From Sporolactobacillus sp. THM7-7 (GTDB taxonomy: Bacteria > Bacillota > Bacilli > Bacillales > Sporolactobacillaceae): a stretch of DNA of 64,000 nt. The notes under the pieces are model-generated. The model was given only the letters and a program-made list of their open reading frames with translations. It ran no database searches and was not told the DNA's origin. The position numbers and the translations under genes are program-made. Shown piece after piece: positions 25,604-33,706 of the stretch; position 1 is the first letter of the stretch, and each line of letters starts with the position of its first letter. Location: assembly GCF_004153225.1 (NCBI RefSeq), contig NZ_SEMB01000004.1, forward strand, positions 1 through 64,000, given 5' to 3'.

Positions 25604-27214
25604 TTAATATATCAGGGATTGAATAAAGATAATCACGCAGGTCAGAACGAGCAAAACGAGGCTGTATTTTAACGTAAAACGGAACAGCACGCTCTCCTTG
25701 CCGGCAATCCCGACAGCCCCTGCCGCAACCGCGATGGATTGAGGCGACAGCATTTTCGCCATTGTCCCGCCTCCGACATTAGCCGCAATGAGAATCAGCG
25801 GCAGAACGTTGATTTGGTTGGCCGTCACTTGCTGCAGTCCGCCGAACAGCGCATTGGCCGAGACAACGGAACCAGTCAGAAATACGCCGAGCCAACCCAG
25901 AACTGGGGCGAACATTGGAAAGTAATCGGCCGTCCGAGAAAGGGCGATGGCCAAGGTCGATGACTCCCCGGAATAGTTGGACACAAAGGCGAAGGCGAGA
26001 ACAAGGACGATCGTTAAAATCGGTTTATACAATCCCTTTACTGTATCCGCAAGCACTTCCATCCCCGTATGAACAGGGATTTTAAGCAGCAGCATCGTCA
26101 CCACGCAGGCGAGAAAGATGGCCGTCCCCGTCGCGGAGATGAGATCCAGCTTTAGAATGGCTCCATAAGGTGTTGTTTCGGGTACAAGCGGCGCGGTTTT
26201 TAGGACCATGTCATGAAGCCACGGGAATGGCATGTTGATCGTCGTTCCCGCGAGCGGACCGCCGGGAGCAAACCATTGTTTAAACGTTTCTGTACACCAA
26301 AAGAGAACGAAAACGGTCAGAATAAGAAACGGCGACCATCCTTTGATTATTTTCCTGGGGGTTAGCGTACCGGCACCCTTTTTTCCCGCCGTTTTGGATT
26401 GCTTTTCTGCGATTTTCAGATAAAGAGCGAGGACAATGAGCGAGACGATCGCGGACGTAATATCCGGTAATTCCGGGCCAATAAACCGTATGGTCAGCCA
26501 TTGAGCCGCTGAATAAGATAAAGCCGTTGCCAAAGTCGGCTTCCACACCTCCCTCATCCCGCGGAATCCGCTCATAATCACAATAAGTAGAAAAGGAATG
26601 AGGAAAGAGATATATGGCACGAACGTGGCCAGATGCGCCGATATCTCTTTTGGCGGAAGATCTGTCACCTGACCGGCGACAATCACCGGAATCCCCATGG
26701 CGCCGAATGAACCCGGCGCAACATTGGCGATCAGACAGAGGCCGGCTGCTTTTATCGGATCAAATCCAAGACCAACGAGCAATGCGGCCGTAATCGCAAT
26801 CGGTGCGCCAAACCCGGCGGCCCCTTCCAGAAATGAGTTGAAAATAAAACCAACCAGAAGCATCTGTACTCTCGGATCGTCGGTCAGTGAAACAATCGAC
26901 TGGCGGATAATCTCAAATTGACCACTTTTAACAGTTAATTTGTAAAGAAAAACGGCACCTACGACAATATAGGCAATCGGCCATATCGAGTAGGCCGCTC
27001 CGTATCCAGCTGCGCCGACAACCGTTTTCATCGGCATGTGATAAAAAATCAGGGCAACAGAGATCGCGATCAGTACCGTGAAAAAAGCGGCAACATGACC
27101 TTTGATTTTGAATACCGTTAGGGCGAGAAAAAAGAAGAGTATCGGCAGCGCAGCGACAAAAGAAGAAATCCAGATATTGTTCAGCGGATTATAAATTTAC
27201 GTCCATGTCATCAT
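25604..27214 (-). pseudogene. lctP: L-lactate permease with nonsense codon at position 6
   Basis: The frame begins with tandem ATGs at 27214, behind GGAGGCTCGGG, and reads MMTWT, then TAA (27197-27199), then IYNPLNNIWISSFVAALP. Lactate permeases start MTWTQIYNPL or similar, so a CAA glutamine codon has become TAA. The rest is open for 530 codons with the usual LctP features: about 12 helices, FNSFLEGAAGFGAPIAI near residue 130, a NVAPGSFGAMG turn, and a GGTMAKMLSPQSIAVAAGAV region near the end. Full length would be 536 residues, typical of lactate/H+ symporters. Internal initiation at 27037 would lose the first helix or two. An Fnr-type box lies 35-50 bases upstream. Confidence 0.85.
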
Positions 27215-27247
27215 CCCGAGCCTCCTAAATAGCTGAAATCCCTTACA

Positions 27248-27263
27248 TGTGAAACATATCACA
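27248..27263. promoter_or_regulatory. Fnr/Crp-type box upstream of lctP
   Basis: TGTGAAACATATCACA is a perfect TGTGA-N6-TCACA dyad, the consensus of Bacillota Fnr- and ArcR-like regulators. It is centred about 42 bases before the lctP start. Confidence 0.6.
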
Positions 27264-27402
27264 AACATGAACAAAAAAGAGTGTAAAAGCGATGAAAAGT
27301 ATGACGAATTCATGACTTTTACAAAAAAAGCTGTGAAAACATGTTTACCAAGCAACTGTTAACTTCATTATGTTATATTTTGCGAAATGGCGCTATTTTT
27401 AT

Positions 27403-27572
27403 TCATAGCGATGAATCAATCATAATTTTTGTACCAACCTGGATCTCAGGAACCATTTTATCCTCGAGGTAGAGGGTGCCGGCGAGGTCTGCCGTCGTGC
27501 TCCCGTCGAATTTCATTGTGATATGACCGAGGTCGACCAGATTTTTCTTCGGGGCGACTTGCCCGGTTCAGA
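27403..27572 (-). pseudogene. C-terminal fragment of sorbitol PTS enzyme IIA
   Basis: The minus strand reads KNLVDLGHITMKFDGSTTAD, then LAGTLYLEDKMVPEIQVGTK and a stop a few codons later. This closely follows the end of E. coli SrlB/GutA (NLRELGHVTLRFDG...FPGTVHV...). About 55 codons remain. The N-terminal half with the active-site histidine is missing. No other sorbitol PTS gene is nearby. Confidence 0.65.
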
Positions 27573-27604
27573 CGAGTTTAAAACCTTATTAAGAGCAAAT
27601 GCCT

Positions 27605-30265
27605 TTATTTTTCTTCCCGCCTCAGCCGCGTGATTATTTTAATGCATTCATTAGCGGCGAGCGGGGTGAGAGAAAAGGCTATGACAATCACCCAGTCTCT
27701 GAGCGTGAGCATTTGTACCCGAAAAGCCTCCGACAGAAACGGGACGGAAATGACGACAAATTGCAGCATCATACCGATTAAGATGGCCCCGATTAAATAT
27801 TTATTGGAAAAGAGTCCGATCTGAAAAACCGATCGAATCTCGCTTCTCATCGCCAGTGAATAAAAAAGCTGAGAGACCGCAATGACGACAAATGCCATCG
27901 TCTCTGCATAGGCCATCACATCATCCGGGATATTCCCCGATCTTAAGCCGTAGCCGTGCTCGCTCAGGCCGAAAGAAAAAGCAAGAAGCGTCAGGACGCC
28001 AATAAGGATGCCGCCCAGGATGGCTCGAAACGCCGCGCCGCCGGCGAAGAAGCTTTCTTTCGGATTGCGAGGCGGCTTTTTCATCACCGCCGGATCCCCG
28101 GGATCGACACCGAGAGCAATCGCGGGAAGGGTATCGGTGATAAGATTAATCCAAAGTATCTGTGTCGGAAGAAGCGGGACCGGCCAGAAAAGCAGGACAG
28201 CTGTCAGGATCGTTACGATCTCGCCCAGGTTGCATGACAGAAGAAAAATAACCGTTTTCTTAATGTTGTTGTAAATGTTTCGGCCTGCTTCAACCGCATG
28301 GACGATCGTCGCAAAGTTGTCGTCCGTCAGAATCATATCACTTGCATCTTTGGACACATCCGTACCCGTGATTCCCATGGCGACGCCGATGTCCGCACGC
28401 TTTAATGAAGGCGCGTCGTTCACGCCGTCGCCCGTCATGGATACGATGTTGCCGCGCGACTGAAAGGCACTGACGATTCTAACTTTGTGCTCCGGCGAAA
28501 CCCGGGCAAAGACGCGATAATCATTGATTTTTTTCTTGAAGGCTTCATCGGATAAAGCATCAATCTCGCTTCCCGAGAGGCTCTGATCGCGGGAGTCGGC
28601 AATGCCCAGTTCCATCGCGATGGCCGCCGCTGTGTGCTGATGGTCTCCGGTAATCATGACCGGAACGATGCCCGCTTTCTTCGCTTTCCGGATCGCCTCT
28701 CTCACTTCGATCCGCGGCGGATCGATCATGCCGACGAGACCGAGAATCGTCAAGTCCGTTTCCATTTCTTCCGGCTCAATCACATGATCAGTATCCTTAT
28801 ACGCCGCGCCGAGCACGCGCAGTGCCTTGTCCGACATCTCTTCGGCCTGTTTTAAGTAGCGGGATTTCATCTCTTCCGTCAGCGGTACCGCTTTCCCGTC
28901 GATGAAGGCGTGCGACGCCAGGTTTAAAAGGTTGTCGATTGCGCCTTTTGTATGCACACGGTAATGGTTTCCTTCCTTATTCAAGGTCGACATCAGTTTT
29001 CGGTCGGAATCAAAAGGCCGTTCCCCTACCCGTTCATGGCCGGCTTCAAGCATTTTTTTCGGCATGTGATATTTATCCCCGAGAACCACGAGGGCGACTT
29101 CGGTCGGATCACCAGTGCTCTCCCCGTCTTCATAAGTCGCATCTGAACAGAGGGTGAGCGTCTGAATCAACGCCTTCTGATCTTTTGTTTGCGCGGCAGC
29201 GGTGCCTTCTTTCGGAACGTTTTCAAGATGATCGTGTGTATAAAAATGAAGGACCGTCATCTTATTCTGCGTGAGCGTCCCTGTTTTATCGGAGCAAATC
29301 ACACTTACCGAACCAAGCGTTTCGACAGCCGGCAGCCGTTTGACAATGGCATTGATCCGGGACATTCTCGTGACGCCTAAAGCGAGCACGATCGCGACGA
29401 TTGCGGGAAGGCCTTCCGGTATCGCGGCGACGGCCAGACTGATCGCCGTCAGGAACAAATCAAACAGATCTCTTTTTTGAAAAAAACCGATAGCAAAAAT
29501 AACGACGCAAATACCGATTGCCATATACCCCAGTATTTTCCCCAGTTCAGCCAGCTTTTTTTGCAGCGGGGTCATCTCATCGCCAGCCTCATCCAACACT
29601 TTGGCGATGCGGCCGATTTCCGTGTTCATACCGGTGCCGACGACAACGCCTTCTCCTCGTCCATACGTCGTCAGTGTCGACATAAAAGCCATGTTCGACC
29701 GGTCGCCAATCGGCGTTTTCGGATCTTTATAAACAGCCGACGCATCTTTATCGGCTGGCACGGATTCGCCGGTCAGAGCGGACTCTTCAATCTTCAAATT
29801 CGCACTGTCAATCAGCCGGAGATCGGCCGGGACATATCGCCCGGCATCGAGGACAACAATATCCCCGGGGACGACCGCGCTTGCATCGATTTCCTTAACT
29901 TCCCCATCCCGCCGGACGAGCGATTTCGGCGCCGTCATCTTCTGAAGCGCTTCAATCGCCTTTCCCGCCTTATATTCCTGTACAACACCGATCACCGCAT
30001 TCAAAACCACTACGAAAAGAATGATAACGGCATCCGTATACTCCCCGATAAAAATGGTAATAATCGCCGCGCCAAGCAGAACGTAGATCAGAACATCCCT
30101 GAGCTGCGCGACAAACAGCGCCGGCAAACTCTTTTTCGGCTTACCTTTAAGCTTATTTTCACCGTACTGTTGAAGCCGCGCCTCCGCTTCTTTGGCGGAT
30201 AGTCCTTTATCCCGATTAACCTGAGTTTCTCTGAGCACGTCTTCCGCTGTTTTCGAAAACCACAT
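27605..30265 (-). CDS. Calcium-type cation P-type ATPase (P2A)
   Basis: This 886-residue membrane pump belongs to the P2A family (YloB/PacL-like), probably exporting Ca2+. An N-terminal cation-ATPase domain comes first, then the A-domain loop LTGESVPADK. The helix-4 ion site is PEGLPAIVAIVLALG, and the phosphorylated aspartate lies in ICSDKTGTLTQNKM. The hinge is MITGDHQHTAAAIA and TGDGVNDAPSLKRADIG. The last six helices end in ILWINLITDTLPAIALG and a final cluster. The PEGLP motif and NLITDTLPA match the Ca2+ class. The ATG at 30265 has GAGGTG eight bases away, and the longer reading lacks a site. It is monocistronic. Confidence 0.88.
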   Translation of the reverse strand: MWFSKTAEDVLRETQVNRDKGLSAKEAEARLQQYGENKLKGKPKKSLPALFVAQLRDVLIYVLLGAAIITIFIGEYTDAVIILFVVVLNAVIGVVQEYKAGKAIEALQKMTAPKSLVRRDGEVKEIDASAVVPGDIVVLDAGRYVPADLRLIDSANLKIEESALTGESVPADKDASAVYKDPKTPIGDRSNMAFMSTLTTYGRGEGVVVGTGMNTEIGRIAKVLDEAGDEMTPLQKKLAELGKILGYMAIGICVVIFAIGFFQKRDLFDLFLTAISLAVAAIPEGLPAIVAIVLALGVTRMSRINAIVKRLPAVETLGSVSVICSDKTGTLTQNKMTVLHFYTHDHLENVPKEGTAAAQTKDQKALIQTLTLCSDATYEDGESTGDPTEVALVVLGDKYHMPKKMLEAGHERVGERPFDSDRKLMSTLNKEGNHYRVHTKGAIDNLLNLASHAFIDGKAVPLTEEMKSRYLKQAEEMSDKALRVLGAAYKDTDHVIEPEEMETDLTILGLVGMIDPPRIEVREAIRKAKKAGIVPVMITGDHQHTAAAIAMELGIADSRDQSLSGSEIDALSDEAFKKKINDYRVFARVSPEHKVRIVSAFQSRGNIVSMTGDGVNDAPSLKRADIGVAMGITGTDVSKDASDMILTDDNFATIVHAVEAGRNIYNNIKKTVIFLLSCNLGEIVTILTAVLLFWPVPLLPTQILWINLITDTLPAIALGVDPGDPAVMKKPPRNPKESFFAGGAAFRAILGGILIGVLTLLAFSFGLSEHGYGLRSGNIPDDVMAYAETMAFVVIAVSQLFYSLAMRSEIRSVFQIGLFSNKYLIGAILIGMMLQFVVISVPFLSEAFRVQMLTLRDWVIVIAFSLTPLAANECIKIITRLRREEK

Positions 30266-30389
30266 CAATGGGGCACCTCGCTTTATCCCGGTCAATGACC
30301 TTATCTTCTTTTATCTATTCCCATTCGCGATGGTTTTATCTATAACCATGATCACACTTGAAAATAGTAAGGAGGCGCCCCTTTTTCTT

Positions 30390-30545
30390 CAGCTTTTTAA
30401 TTTGACGTCGAAAAAAGTCATCAATCCGCCCATATGTTCGTCATCATCTGGATTTTCCGGCAGAGCGATTCCCTGAAAATGAAGACTGGTCGCTTCCTGC
30501 AGACGATTTTTCAGAACGATCCGGTCATAAGAGACTATAAAAAAC
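30390..30545 (-). pseudogene. Unidentified C-terminal gene fragment
   Basis: An open minus-strand stretch of about 51 codons reads IVSYDRIVLKNRLQEATSLH, then FQGIALPENPDDDEHMGGLM, then TFFDVKLKS and a stop. It has a natural amino acid composition but no start codon or ribosome binding site. It is probably the tail of a lost gene. The family was not recognised. Confidence 0.3.
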
Positions 30546-30566
30546 GAAAATGACACGAAACACGAA

Positions 30567-30602
30567 AAAACGAGGCACCGGAAACCCGGTTCGCCTCGTT
30601 CT
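30567..30602 (-). terminator. Terminator of tRNA-Ala
   Basis: AACGAGGC and GCCTCGTT form a strong stem with an inner ACCGG...CCGGT-like extension, followed on the minus strand by TTTTTT. It lies about 20 bases past the tRNA. Confidence 0.75.
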
Positions 30603-30622
30603 TCGCAAATGGCATCAATGGA

Positions 30623-30695
30623 TGGAGTATAGGAGGCTCGAACTCCTGACCTTTGCGCTGCCAGCGCAACGCTCTCCCAGCTGAGCTAATACCCC
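30623..30695 (-). tRNA. tRNA-Ala (GGC)
   Basis: The minus strand gives a 73-base cloverleaf. The acceptor stem GGGGTAT pairs with ATACTCC and the discriminator is A. The D arm has TTAGCTCAGCTGGGAGAGC. The anticodon stem TTGCG/CGCAA holds loop CTGGCAG with anticodon GGC, and the T arm has GGTTCGA-type sequence (AGTTCGAGCCT). CCA is not encoded. A strong terminator follows, so it is a single-gene unit. Confidence 0.93.
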
Positions 30696-30971
30696 AAAAT
30701 TGCTTTTTCATTTTTTCAAGACAAGAATGATACTATCAAATCATCCGTTCATTGTCAATAACTTTCCTGGAGATTTTTGGCCTTACTGATGATTCTTAAA
30801 AACGCGGCACCACTCCGAGTAGCCCCATCGGTGTAGACAAAAACTTTCATCTCGCGATATAATACGATCATACATTCGTTTCCTCCTTTATTTTCTTCAC
30901 TCCTTCCTTCAATCGCTTTCTTTTTTCATGGTACTTCCCTTTAAATCTTCATTTCCAAAGGAGACTTGCCT

Positions 30972-31885
30972 ATGCCTCAGAACAAGGACCACGACCGCCT
31001 GTTTAAAGAACTGATTGAAGTGTTTTTCGATGAATTTCTGGAAGCCTTCTTTCCGAAAATCTTTCAATCCCTTGATCTGTCCGACAAGAAATTTCTCTCG
31101 CAAGAATTGTTTCCAGATATGATTGAAGGAGACAAAAAGCGGGCGGATATCATCGTCCAAACCAAACTGAAACCATCAGGTGGCGATTCGATTCTTATCG
31201 TTCATGTAGAAGCGCAAAGCACCTATCAGAAAAAATTTGCCGAACGTATGTGCATTTACTGTATGATGATTTATCTAAAATATCGGAAATTGGTTTTCTC
31301 AATCGCCGTTTTTAGTTATGATAAGAATAAAGAGGAACCGGATTGTTTTACATTCGGCCCGCCTTTTCTGACAACTTTTACCTTTCGTTATATGAAGGTT
31401 GAGCTGCACAAACTAAACTGGCGGGCGTTCGTAGAGAGCAGCAATCCGGCTGCCGCCGCACTGATGTGCAAGATGCATTTTACCGAAAAAGAACGTGTAC
31501 AGGTCCGCCTCACCTTTCTCAGATCACTGGCCCGGATGACGATAAATGACGCGAAGAAAAGTTTAATCAACAGATTTTTCGAACAATACCTTCAATTAAG
31601 TGAACAGGAGGAGGAAGCGCTCATGCAGGAAGCACGGAACTTGCCAAAAGATGAAGGGAAAAAGTACTCAAATGGCCGAATTCATTCTATGATCGCGGGG
31701 TTAAAAAAGGTATCGAACAAGGAATTAATCAAGGTATTAAACAAGGTATTGAACAAGGAGAAGCCAAAGCTGCCAGGGCGTTTGCACGGAAGATGCTCGA
31801 ACGGAACATGGCTATCGAGGAGATTGCCGCAATCACCGAACTGGATAAAGACGATGTCGTTAACCTGAAAAACAGGTCTTCTTAA
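30972..31885 (+). pseudogene. Rpn-family PD-(D/E)XK nuclease, frameshifted near the C-terminus
   Basis: The first 225 or so codons give an intact Rpn/PDDEXK_2-type protein: MPQNKDHDRLFKELIEVFFD, then DKKRADIIVQTK and ILIVHVEAQS with the DE-x-K style catalytic set. Such proteins promote recombination or act as transposase-like nucleases. Within GGGAAAAAG near 31665 the frame is lost. One base over, the normal tail resumes as VLKWPNSFYDRGVKKGIEQ. Four GIxQ repeats follow, then ARKMLERNMAIEEIAAITEL to a stop at 31885. The frame read without the shift ends at 31868 with an unrelated tail. The ATG at 30972 has AAAGGAGA upstream. Confidence 0.75.
31708..31760 (+). repeat. 12-bp tandem repeat coding for GIxQ
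   Basis: About four copies of a 12-base unit (GGTATTGAACAA and close variants) encode GIEQ-GINQ-GIKQ-GIEQ in the frame that restores the Rpn C-terminus. Such repeats are usual in this family and can slip. Confidence 0.7.
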
Positions 31886-31919
31886 ATTTTGGATCGATTG
31901 TTAAGATTCCATCTTGATT

Positions 31920-31952
31920 AAAGCAGTCTGTGCCCTGGCACATACTGCTTCT
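31920..31952 (+). terminator. Possible terminator after the Rpn gene
   Basis: AAGCAGT...TGTG pairs with CACA...ACTGCTT around CCCTGG, followed by a short T-rich stretch. The tail is weak. Confidence 0.4.
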
Positions 31953-32156
31953 TCATCAAATGGAAAAGCTTTATTTCTTTCTGACAGGCTTAACGTAATA
32001 CGGACGAGACTGAATAATACGGACCGATCAGAACGTGGGTTTTTACCGAAAAATCATTTTCCAGTGTCGATGATCGTACAGGTCATAGGTTTTCAGGTAT
32101 CGGCGTCTATTCGATGATCAAGCTTTTCGTTTGGCAGATAACGGATAAAAACTAAA

Positions 32157-33386
32157 CTACGTGGTCGTATCCAAATCCACTTCGAAATTGTCTTTTTTAT
32201 TGTCAAACAGATGGGTTTTGCCTGTGTACGGCGAAAAGGTTCGTATATAGACTTTTTTATGGGTCGTGTCGAATCCCATGACGCGGATATAGCCCTGTCC
32301 GCTGTGATCATCCTGGTAATCCACAAGAATCTGCACGACTTCCCGATCGGCTCGGCCATCCCGATCGTCATCCATCCGGTCGATCCGATGTGCGGCGCCG
32401 TACGTGTGCCCATTGATCACCATACGGACGTTTCGATTCGGCCGAACGACTTTATCATAAAGCATCTGTCCCTGGGCCGTTCTTTTGCTGTTGCGGAACA
32501 AATAATCATGGACGTAGAGGATCGCCGTCCGGTCCTGGTAGGTATGCAAAATATGGTTCATCCAGGCCACTTCTTTCTCGCTAATCCCCCAGCCCATAGC
32601 CAGCATGATGTATTTTTTTCCGCCCGCGTCGATTAAGTCGAAGTGTCCGCGATTATTTTTATAAGACCCACCGTACCACGGATTGAACCGGTATCTTTTT
32701 TCCCCGAAAAACCGTTCATAGATTCTGTAATCGACCGATGACAGGCCGACATCGTGATTACCAGCCAGAAGACCGTACGGAATCCTTGCATCATCCAGGA
32801 TTTTCAATGCTTTGTCAGCATGATCCCATTGTGCGATCGATTCCTGATTATGAACAATATCACCCAAGTGAAAAACATACTTCAGATTCAGCGCCTCGTG
32901 CTGATCGGCGAACCATTGGCATGTTTTTCTGAATATATCCGGATGGAATTTACTGTAGAACTGCGTATCCGGCATGACACCGAACGTAAAGTCAATGGGG
33001 TTATTGTCGCCGAACAGAGGCTGGGACGCTTTCCCCTCCGCCGCTTGCGGGACAAGCTCAGAGATAATCGTGTTTTGATCGGTCGGATCTGCTCCCAGCT
33101 TCATCATATCCGCCGTCTGCCCGGCACTTATTTTCTCGTTATGTACGGGTTGGGCAGAACTTTCCACGAACGGCTGAGAATAAACCGCTTTCGGGTGAAA
33201 CCCCGGCTGCAAAAGACCAGTAAGGCTTTGCTTCAGCTGATACACATGGCTGTACGCTGCAGGGCCTTGCGTGTTTCCCGGAAAAACAGCCTGTTCCAAT
33301 AAACCGCCTCCCGCGATCAGGCAGGCCAAAAAAATCGTGCAGGCTTTGGACAGCCAGATATCTTTACTCTCCTGTTTCGATTCCAT
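32157..33386 (-). CDS. Exported calcineurin-like metallophosphoesterase
   Basis: This 409-residue protein has an N-terminal hydrophobic segment (LSKACTIFLACLIAGGGLL) serving as signal or anchor. A linker of about 100 residues follows, then a metallophosphoesterase domain. The two-metal motifs are all visible: GVMPDTQFY (D-x-Q/H variant), HLGDIVHN, LLAGNHDVG, YVHDYLF and INGHTYGAAHRID. It probably acts on extracytoplasmic phosphodiesters or nucleotides. The substrate is unknown. The ATG at 33386 has GGAGGAG nine bases away. An earlier in-frame ATG touches that site and is less likely. It is monocistronic. Confidence 0.8.
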   Translation of the reverse strand: MESKQESKDIWLSKACTIFLACLIAGGGLLEQAVFPGNTQGPAAYSHVYQLKQSLTGLLQPGFHPKAVYSQPFVESSAQPVHNEKISAGQTADMMKLGADPTDQNTIISELVPQAAEGKASQPLFGDNNPIDFTFGVMPDTQFYSKFHPDIFRKTCQWFADQHEALNLKYVFHLGDIVHNQESIAQWDHADKALKILDDARIPYGLLAGNHDVGLSSVDYRIYERFFGEKRYRFNPWYGGSYKNNRGHFDLIDAGGKKYIMLAMGWGISEKEVAWMNHILHTYQDRTAILYVHDYLFRNSKRTAQGQMLYDKVVRPNRNVRMVINGHTYGAAHRIDRMDDDRDGRADREVVQILVDYQDDHSGQGYIRVMGFDTTHKKVYIRTFSPYTGKTHLFDNKKDNFEVDLDTTT

Positions 33387-33630
33387 CAAAGTCATCTCCT
33401 CCGTGAATCCATCAAAGGGCCGCGCTATTTTAAAAGCGTTATGGGATGCATACCGAAGTTTTGCGGACACAAGTGCCCTGACTGATCTTCGTTATCATGA
33501 ATTAAAAACCGTTTCCTGTTCCGTCCAGGTTATTATGCCCGGTTTTTATAAAAAAATCGGCTCGATTTTGCGCAGGCTGCTTTTCGGTCTTCAGAGTGAG
33601 ATTTCAGTTTTCAGTGCAGAATTTCAGTAA

Positions 33631-33678
33631 AAAAAAATCTCCTGTATGAGCATAAAAGGCGCATCATACAGGAGAAAA
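33631..33678 (-). terminator. Terminator of the nitrilase-like gene
   Basis: TCTCCTGTATGA (33638-33649) pairs perfectly with TCATACAGGAGA (33664-33675), and the minus strand continues with nine T's. Confidence 0.8.
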
Positions 33679-33706
33679 TTATTGAATATATTTTGGGAGC
33701 ATTCCA

